From contig CAYOFG010000028.1 in the NCBI GenBank assembly GCA_964403285.1, positions 1 to 18,887 of the forward strand: 18,887 nt of DNA, written 5' to 3'. The notes beneath the pieces are model-generated. The model made no database searches, had not been told where the DNA came from, and saw only the letters and a program-made list of their open reading frames with translations. A program made the translations under genes and the position numbers. This stretch comes from WVXT01 sp964403285. Lineage in GTDB: Bacteria > UBA6262 > WVXT01. Shown in pieces: positions 14,171-18,887 of this stretch (the stretch's first letter is position 1; each line of letters starts with the position of its first letter).

Positions 14171-16993
14171 ATGACACAGGACAAAATCACCATTAGAGGT
14201 GCCAGGGAGCACAACCTAAAAAATATAAATCTGGAGATTCCCCGCAATAAACTTGTGGTCATAACTGGCCTCTCGGGCTCGGGGAAGTCTTCTCTTGCTT
14301 TTGATACCATCTATGCCGAAGGGCAGAGAAGATACGTGGAATCGCTTTCTGCTTACGCTCGCCAGTTTCTGGGTCAGATGCAGAAGCCAGATGTTGACCA
14401 GATTACAGGTCTCTCTCCTGCAGTAGCCATCCAGCAGAAAGGCCTCAGCCGAAATCCCCGCTCTACCGTGGGCACGCTAACGGAAATTTACGATTATCTG
14501 AGACTTTTATTTGCCCGGGTCGGTCATCCCCATTGTCCTAAATGTGGAAGAGAAATTCTTCCCCAGACTTCGCAACAGATTGTGGAACAGGTTTTGAACT
14601 TTCCCGAAGGTTTCAAGATTCAGGTGTTAGCGCCACTGGTAAGAGGAAGAAAAGGAGTTTATAGAGAGCTTTTCCAGAGGGCTCGCCAGGAAGGATACGT
14701 GAGGGTAAGAGTCGATGGGAAGATTTACGGGCTGGAAGAAGATATTAGATTAGACAAAAATAAAAAGCATAATATTGAAGTGGTCGTTGACCGCCTGGTG
14801 ATTCGGCCGGAAGTGAAGACGAGACTTACTGATTCTATTGAGACCGCCTTGAAACTTGCTCAGGGAATGGTCCTGATAGATTCTCCGGGAGAGAAGTCTA
14901 CTCTTTTTAGTATCCACAACGCTTGTCCCCATTGCGGCATAAGCATGGGAGAAATATCTCCTCGGAGTTTCTCTTTCAATTCTCCCTATGGGGCCTGCCC
15001 CAGTTGTTCTGGTTTGGGAACGAAGACGGAAATAGATCCTGATTTGGTTGTTCCCAATAAGAACCTTTCCGTAAATGATGGAGCGCTGGTTCCCTGGTCT
15101 AATCCCATTACCACGCGTCGCCACCGCTGGAAATGGTCGGCGCGAAGCTATTACTATGAGATGCTGGAAGATGTCAGTGATTATTATGGTTTCAGTCTGG
15201 ACACACCTTTCAAAAAACTCGCGGAAAAATATCAAAATATACTATTGTATAACTCTCCCGATGAAATCTATGAGTCAGGAGAGCCCTTTGAGGGAGTGAT
15301 TACGCAGCTTGAGAGGCGCTACCACCACACCGAGTCTGATTTTGTGCGAGAAGAGATTTTCAATAAGTATATGACTACGAGGGTCTGTCCGGATTGTCAG
15401 GGCAAAAGGCTTAAGAAGGAGAGCCTGGCTGTTACCGTAGAGGGGGAGTCTATCGCCGATATAGCCGCATTTTCTGTCAAAGAAGCTCAAGGATTTTTCA
15501 ACAAGATTTCTCTCTCTCCCACTGAAACCATTATTGGACGGGAAGTACTGAAAGAGATTAAGAAGAGACTCTCCTTCCTTGTAAATGTAGGTTTGGACTA
15601 CATTACAATTGACCGACCGGCAGCTACTTTAGCCGGCGGAGAGGCAGAAAGAATTCATCTGGCAACCCAGATTGGCTCATCCCTGGTGGGAGTAATCTAT
15701 ATTCTCGATGAGCCCACTATTGGTTTACATCCCCGTGACGTATCCAGATTAATATCCACTCTGGAGGATTTGAGGGATTTAGCTAACACGGTTTTGGTGG
15801 TGGAGCACGACCCGGCTACAATTCATGCTGCTGACCACATTATAGACCTGGGTCCGGGAGCAGGAGAAAAAGGTGGCAGAGTTGTGGTCAGTGGTCCCCT
15901 GTCCAGAGTAATAGCTAATCCCGAATCTTTGACTGGCGCGTATATGTCGGGCAAACTGAAAGTCCCTCTGCCTGAAAAAAGAAGAAAAATAGACCTTAGC
16001 AAGTTTCTGGAAATAAAAGGCGCAGCCCAGTTCAATTTAAAAAATATCGATGTAAAGATTCCCTTGGGAGTTTTTGTCTGCATTACCGGCGTTTCCGGCT
16101 CGGGTAAGTCCACATTGATTCAGGAGATTCTGTATAAAGCATTGGCACAGAAAATATACCACTCCAAAGAGAAACCGGGGAAACACAAAAAGCTCTTAGG
16201 CATAGGAAACATTGATAAGGTAATCAATATTGACCAATCACCAATCGGACGAACGCCCCGTTCCAATCCAGCCACTTATACAGACCTATTCGCTCCTATC
16301 CGCCAGCTCTTCTCTCTGCTTCCTGAGGCGAAGATTCGAGGTTATAAGCCAGGAAGATTCAGTTTTAATGTTAAAGGAGGAAGGTGTGAAGCCTGCATGG
16401 GCGATGGATTGATTAAAATAGAGATGCAGTTTCTGCCCGATGTTTACGTTCCCTGTGAAGTTTGTAAAGAAAAAAGGTTCAATCAGGAAACTCTGGAAGT
16501 CAGATATAAAGGGAAGAATATTGCTGATATCCTATCAATGAGCGTGGAAGAAGCCCTGAAATTTTTCAAGAATATACCCAGGATTGGAGAGAAACTTCGG
16601 ACTTTATCTGATGTGGGACTCGACTATATAAAGCTGGGACAATCGGCGACCACTCTCTCGGGCGGAGAGGCTCAGAGGGTGAAGTTAGCCAAGGAGCTTT
16701 CCAAGAGGAGTACAGGAAGGACGCTATATCTATTAGATGAACCTACCACAGGGTTACATTTTGCGGATATAGAGAAGTTGTTGAGCGTCCTGCACCGTCT
16801 GGTAGATAAGGGAAACACAGCTCTGGTGATTGAACATAATCTGGATGTAGTCAAAACTGCGGACTATATTATTGACCTGGGCCCCGAAGGCGGGGAGCAG
16901 GGCGGCGAGGTAGTGGCGGTAGGTTCTCCGGAAAAACTTTGCCAGTGTGAAAAATCGTATACAGGAAGATACCTGACAAAATTCCTTAAATAA
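14171..16993 (+). CDS. uvrA: Excinuclease ABC subunit A (UvrA)
   Basis: Damage-recognition ATPase of UvrABC nucleotide excision repair; cytosolic dimer with two ABC modules and zinc modules. First module: Walker A GLSGSGKSS near residue 35, zinc-binding CPKCG, CPHCGISMG...CPSCSGLG and CPDCQGKRL, then TLAGGEAERIHLATQIG and LDEPTIGLHPRD. Second module: GVSGSGKSTLIQEIL, zinc loop CEACMGDG...PCEVC, LSGGEAQRVKLAKEL, LDEPTTGLHFAD, and a Walker/switch VIEHNLDV. Length about 940 equals the E. coli protein. The first ABC signature reads LAGGE instead of LSGGE, while the second is canonical. The start is either GTG 14168 or ATG 14171; the ATG is chosen, with AAAGGG at 14155-14160. It has its own promoter and ends at a strong terminator. 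Confidence 0.97.
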   Translation: MTQDKITIRGAREHNLKNINLEIPRNKLVVITGLSGSGKSSLAFDTIYAEGQRRYVESLSAYARQFLGQMQKPDVDQITGLSPAVAIQQKGLSRNPRSTVGTLTEIYDYLRLLFARVGHPHCPKCGREILPQTSQQIVEQVLNFPEGFKIQVLAPLVRGRKGVYRELFQRARQEGYVRVRVDGKIYGLEEDIRLDKNKKHNIEVVVDRLVIRPEVKTRLTDSIETALKLAQGMVLIDSPGEKSTLFSIHNACPHCGISMGEISPRSFSFNSPYGACPSCSGLGTKTEIDPDLVVPNKNLSVNDGALVPWSNPITTRRHRWKWSARSYYYEMLEDVSDYYGFSLDTPFKKLAEKYQNILLYNSPDEIYESGEPFEGVITQLERRYHHTESDFVREEIFNKYMTTRVCPDCQGKRLKKESLAVTVEGESIADIAAFSVKEAQGFFNKISLSPTETIIGREVLKEIKKRLSFLVNVGLDYITIDRPAATLAGGEAERIHLATQIGSSLVGVIYILDEPTIGLHPRDVSRLISTLEDLRDLANTVLVVEHDPATIHAADHIIDLGPGAGEKGGRVVVSGPLSRVIANPESLTGAYMSGKLKVPLPEKRRKIDLSKFLEIKGAAQFNLKNIDVKIPLGVFVCITGVSGSGKSTLIQEILYKALAQKIYHSKEKPGKHKKLLGIGNIDKVINIDQSPIGRTPRSNPATYTDLFAPIRQLFSLLPEAKIRGYKPGRFSFNVKGGRCEACMGDGLIKIEMQFLPDVYVPCEVCKEKRFNQETLEVRYKGKNIADILSMSVEEALKFFKNIPRIGEKLRTLSDVGLDYIKLGQSATTLSGGEAQRVKLAKELSKRSTGRTLYLLDEPTTGLHFADIEKLLSVLHRLVDKGNTALVIEHNLDVVKTADYIIDLGPEGGEQGGEVVAVGSPEKLCQCEKSYTGRYLTKFLK

Positions 16994-17001
16994 ATTTGCG
17001 C

Positions 17002-17346
17002 CTATTTTCGAGCTGGTTTTCTGAAAATCATCTTGGCGATTTTCAAAACCAGCTCTTTTTCTTTCCCTTTCTTATCCCTGAGTAATGACATAAATCTTTT
17101 AATGAAAAGATCTTCTTTGGGTAACCTGTAAGTCTTCTCAGTAGCAAATAGTGTTGCTATTGGTATCTGCAGGACATCGGCAATTTTCTTTAAGGTGTTT
17201 AAAGTGGGCCTCTTTGTTCCCCTTTCAATATGCCCCAGAAAGTTGGCAGTGATATCGGCTTTCTCTGCCAATTCCTCTTGCGTCAATTTTAATCTTCTTC
17301 TCTCCTCCCGGATTCTTTTACCTACGATCTTATAAATAGTCTCCAT
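17002..17346 (-). CDS. XRE-family helix-turn-helix transcriptional regulator
   Basis: Small DNA-binding protein, 114 residues from the chosen ATG at 17346. GKRIREERRRLKLTQEELAEKADITANFLGHIERGTKRPTLNTLKKIADVLQIP (9-62) is a complete Cro/C1-type HTH domain, with the recognition helix around ITANFLGHIERG. The basic C-terminal tail (RDKKGKEKELVLKIAKMIFRKPARK) is not a known ligand domain. A TTG 12 bases upstream could extend it by four residues, but GAGGTG sits between the two and is correctly spaced for the ATG. The gene is divergent from the response regulator at 17577, and the shared gap contains repeated AGGCAATATT boxes, a plausible operator. Its 3' end overlaps the uvrA terminator hairpin. 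Targets are unknown. Confidence 0.88.
   Translation of the reverse strand: METIYKIVGKRIREERRRLKLTQEELAEKADITANFLGHIERGTKRPTLNTLKKIADVLQIPIATLFATEKTYRLPKEDLFIKRFMSLLRDKKGKEKELVLKIAKMIFRKPARK
17010..17063 (+). terminator. Strong intrinsic terminator of uvrA inside the xre coding end
   Basis: GAGCTGGTTTT (17010-17020) pairs with AAAACCAGCTC (17045-17055). GAAAATC (17023-17029) pairs with GATTTTC (17038-17044). Together they form an 18-bp stem with a two-base bulge and an 8-base loop, followed by TTTTTCTTT. The T-run is only on the plus side, so it ends uvrA transcripts. The whole structure lies within codons of the convergent xre gene. Confidence 0.8.
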
Positions 17347-17401
17347 AAGGCACCTCAAAAATAATTATATGTTTTTCTACTAGCCTTATGAATATCCTGA
17401 C

Positions 17402-17447
17402 AGGCAATATTTATTTTATTGACAAATAGGCAATATTGTGATATTGT
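17402..17447 (+). promoter_or_regulatory. Response-regulator promoter with probable XRE operator boxes
   Basis: TTGACA (17419-17424), a 17-base spacer and TATTGT (17442-17447), with TG at 17439-17440, form an extended -10 promoter reading toward the response regulator. AGGCAATATT occurs twice, at 17402-17411 and 17428-17437. CAATAT-TGTG-ATATTG (17431-17446) is a perfect 6-bp inverted repeat over the -10 region. This is the size and symmetry expected for a dimeric XRE repressor site. A weaker minus-strand promoter for xre may lie at 17364-17392 (TATAAT as -10). Binding by the neighbouring XRE protein is inferred. Confidence 0.5.
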
Positions 17448-17503
17448 TGTACAGGGTAGTGTAGGGGCTTGTCCCCGTACTGATAAATCGGGACGCCCAT
17501 AAA

Positions 17504-17554
17504 CCCCGTTAGAAATGGATGTTAGAAATTCTCTTGGAGGAATTTCTAACGGGG
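17504..17554 (+). promoter_or_regulatory. Mutually exclusive hairpins in the response-regulator leader
   Basis: CCCCGTTAGAAAT (17504-17516) is a perfect 13-bp inverted match to ATTTCTAACGGGG (17542-17554). GTTAGAAATT (17521-17530) is a perfect 10-bp inverted match to AATTTCTAAC (17541-17550). Both left strands compete for the same right strand. A further hairpin GGGGCTTGTCCCC lies at 17464-17476. It may be a dispersed repeat rather than a switch. Confidence 0.5.
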
Positions 17555-17576
17555 TAAAGGACAATTGTTTTAAAAT

Positions 17577-17930
17577 ATGAACAGGCATAAAATTCTTGTT
17601 GTCGATGATGAAGAAAAAGTTAGAGAAATCTGCAGGATGGCACTGGAGTATGCAGGATACCAGGTGGGTATGTCCCAGAATGCGCAAATAGCTCTTGAGT
17701 TTCTGGAAAAGGAAGATGACTACGCACTTATACTTACGGATTTGAATTTGCCCGGGCTCAATGGTTTGGAACTGATTAGGGAAATAGAGAAAAGGCATCC
17801 TCATTGCAAGACCCTTCTAATGACAGGAAGTCCATCGGTAAATCGTACATATACAAAAGATTATCTACACAAGCCTTTTGGCTTCGTGGAGCTGGTGTCA
17901 AAGATAAAAAAAGTTCTTTCCTTTCCCTAA
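17577..17930 (+). CDS. Single-domain response regulator (CheY-like receiver)
   Basis: Stand-alone phosphoacceptor domain of 117 residues with no output domain. The active site is complete: acidic pair D10-D11 (ILVVDDEEK), phospho-acceptor D55 (LILTDLNLPG), T83 (LLMTGSP) and K99-P100 (LHKPF). Such proteins act by protein-protein contact, in phosphorelays or as CheY- or Spo0F-like intermediates; here no histidine kinase or chemotaxis gene is nearby, so the partner is unknown. The ATG at 17577 has only a weak, distant AAAGGA upstream. The leader of about 120 bases carries strong hairpins, so translation may be limited or controlled. It is divergent from xre and convergent with the gene at 18179. 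Confidence 0.9.
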   Translation: MNRHKILVVDDEEKVREICRMALEYAGYQVGMSQNAQIALEFLEKEDDYALILTDLNLPGLNGLELIREIEKRHPHCKTLLMTGSPSVNRTYTKDYLHKPFGFVELVSKIKKVLSFP

Positions 17931-18178
17931 AACTAACCCACCTTAGTTACCTTTTTAAATAACCTCAGAATTTATGATATATTAAAATCGGTAATTAATT
18001 AAAGTACAAAATTCATAAAAAATATCTTTATTCTTCTCTCTTTAATCCATTTACTCTCAGAGAAGTCTTCTGGGAATGGAAGAGGAACTTAACCGATTAA
18101 GGGAAACGAATAGAGAGAAAGGGTAAAAACTGGAAAGTAGAGGAAGAGGTTGCCACGGGGAAATTGAAGAGAAGTTTT

Positions 18179-18730
18179 CTAAAATAAAAAGAATGATATA
18201 CCCATTAATATAAATACAGTTCCCGCAATTTTTGTTAATACCTTTTTATCCACCTTATTAGAAACGAACTTACCTAAATAGATTGCTACGACAGATAGCA
18301 GAGCTAACACTGTCATAGCACCAATCAGAACCATCAGAGGGTTGTATTTAGTGGCGAATATTCCTGAAGCAATTTGTGTCTTATCGCCCCATTCTGTTAT
18401 AAAAATCAATGCAAACCCTGAAAGAAACGAACTTCTGGAATATAATCTACTTTCACCCTTTACTTCTTTGTCTCTTAGTATCAATATACCGAAAATTATG
18501 AAAATAATTCCCGAAAGTATTTTTAACAAACGGAGGGACACAATATTTATAATCCACGAACCTATTAACACTGCAGCTCCATCTACTATCAAAAAAGCAA
18601 GCATAACACCGAGTAATAGATGGAGATGTTTTTTTGTTTTTGAGGATAAGAGAAAAATGGATAACTGAGTTTTGTCGCCAAATTCCGCTAAACCTATTAC
18701 AATTAATGGAATCAATACATCTGCTATCAT
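18179..18730 (-). CDS. GDT1/TMEM165 (UPF0016) family cation transporter
   Basis: Integral membrane protein of 183 residues with about six hydrophobic helices. The internally duplicated family motif ExGDKT is present twice: E16-F-G-D-K-T-Q in the first half and E113-W-G-D-K-T-Q in the second, the acidic residues thought to form the cation path. Characterised bacterial members export manganese, and eukaryotic ones handle Mn2+/Ca2+ with H+. A Mn2+ efflux role is therefore likely but not shown. A short loop (DKEVKGESRLYSRS, about 87-100) joins the two halves. The ATG at 18730 has only a weak GGTGA upstream. It starts 32 bases after the stop of the probable methyltransferase on the same strand, suggesting co-transcription. 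Confidence 0.9.
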   Translation of the reverse strand: MIADVLIPLIVIGLAEFGDKTQLSIFLLSSKTKKHLHLLLGVMLAFLIVDGAAVLIGSWIINIVSLRLLKILSGIIFIIFGILILRDKEVKGESRLYSRSSFLSGFALIFITEWGDKTQIASGIFATKYNPLMVLIGAMTVLALLSVVAIYLGKFVSNKVDKKVLTKIAGTVFILMGISFFLF

Positions 18731-18762
18731 TTTTAATTGTTCACCATGTGTATAAACTGGAA

Positions 18763-18887
18763 TTACCTTCGCAATTTCAGTAGGAAAAAAGGCGATTCTG
18801 ATACTTTTTCCACCAGTACTTGGCTGAATCCGGCTGCTTTGGCCATCAATTCAGCTTCCTTTCGCGTATAGCTCTGTCCGAAGACAA
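18763..18887 (-). CDS. C-terminal fragment, probable SAM-dependent methyltransferase
   Basis: Only the last 40 residues are in the window; the gene continues past the right edge. The frame reads VFGQSYTRKEAELMAKAAGF, then SQVLVEKVSESPFFLLKLRR and stop. The pattern (T)xxEAxxLxxxAGF followed by a beta strand and a terminal FxLLxLxR strand is what class-I methyltransferases show at their C-terminus, where the last two beta strands close the sheet. The catalytic SAM motifs lie outside the window, so the family is a tentative call and the substrate cannot be guessed. Spacing of 32 bases suggests it shares a transcript with the GDT1-family gene. Confidence 0.55.
   Translation of the reverse strand, partial: VFGQSYTRKEAELMAKAAGFSQVLVEKVSESPFFLLKLRR

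Noticed and set aside
14750..15235. 161-codon open frame on the minus strand within uvrA
   Set aside because: It is fully antisense to a clear UvrA reading frame, shows no recognisable domain and has no promoter or ribosome binding site; treated as a shadow frame.
17355..17804. 149-codon minus-strand frame over the response regulator and its promoter region
   Set aside because: It is antisense to an intact receiver domain with all catalytic residues, and its translation resembles no protein family.
18043..18181. Short frames (MEEELNRLRETNREKG and, shifted, WKVEEEVATGKLKRSFLK) between the response regulator and the GDT1 gene
   Set aside because: They could be the end of a decayed gene with a frameshift, but the pieces are too short, unrecognised and without a start signal, so no pseudogene is called.

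Overview
The window is a dense, almost entirely plus-strand biosynthetic gene block from a bacterium of moderate GC content. It encodes meso-diaminopimelate (peptidoglycan/lysine) synthesis by the LL-diaminopimelate aminotransferase (DapL) route and de novo NAD synthesis by the anaerobe-compatible NadA/NadB pair. The gene order, the DapL route and the abundance of palindromic repeats suggest an uncultivated Gram-negative lineage, for example something Omnitrophota-like. That placement is inference, because no rRNA or other phylogenetic marker was analysed.

Layout. 1-886 is the 3' three quarters of argD. A ~190-nt palindromic element and argG follow. A REP-associated transposase (RAYT) flanked by REP/BIME repeats sits between argG and argH. 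Then come argH, lysA, dapF, dapA, dapB, dapL, folK and panC (3155-11115), tightly packed and broken only by short BIME-like repeats. nadA (11236-12162) is followed by a second copy of the long palindrome, then nadB (12424-14004) and a truncated third copy. uvrA (14171-16993) has its own promoter and a strong terminator that lies inside the 3' end of the convergent xre gene. From 17002 the character changes to regulators and membrane functions: an XRE repressor-like gene (-), a divergent single-domain response regulator (+) behind a structured leader, a GDT1/UPF0016 cation transporter (-) and the C-terminus of a probable methyltransferase (-).

How the genes fit together. argD, argG and argH supply the late arginine steps. 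dapA, dapB, dapL, dapF and lysA form a complete route from aspartate semialdehyde to lysine without the succinylase or acetylase enzymes. folK and panC add folate and pantothenate steps. nadA and nadB make quinolinate from aspartate.

The most interesting content is non-coding. Two ~190-nt hairpin elements, each just downstream of a stop codon, keep their base pairing through compensatory changes while an unpaired 24-nt core is nearly invariant. There is a mosaic of REP/BIME repeats with a resident RAYT, in which one repeat supplies the argG stop codon. The leader of the response regulator contains two mutually exclusive hairpins. ArgH also lacks the family's usual N-terminal WGGRF segment, just downstream of the RAYT insertion.
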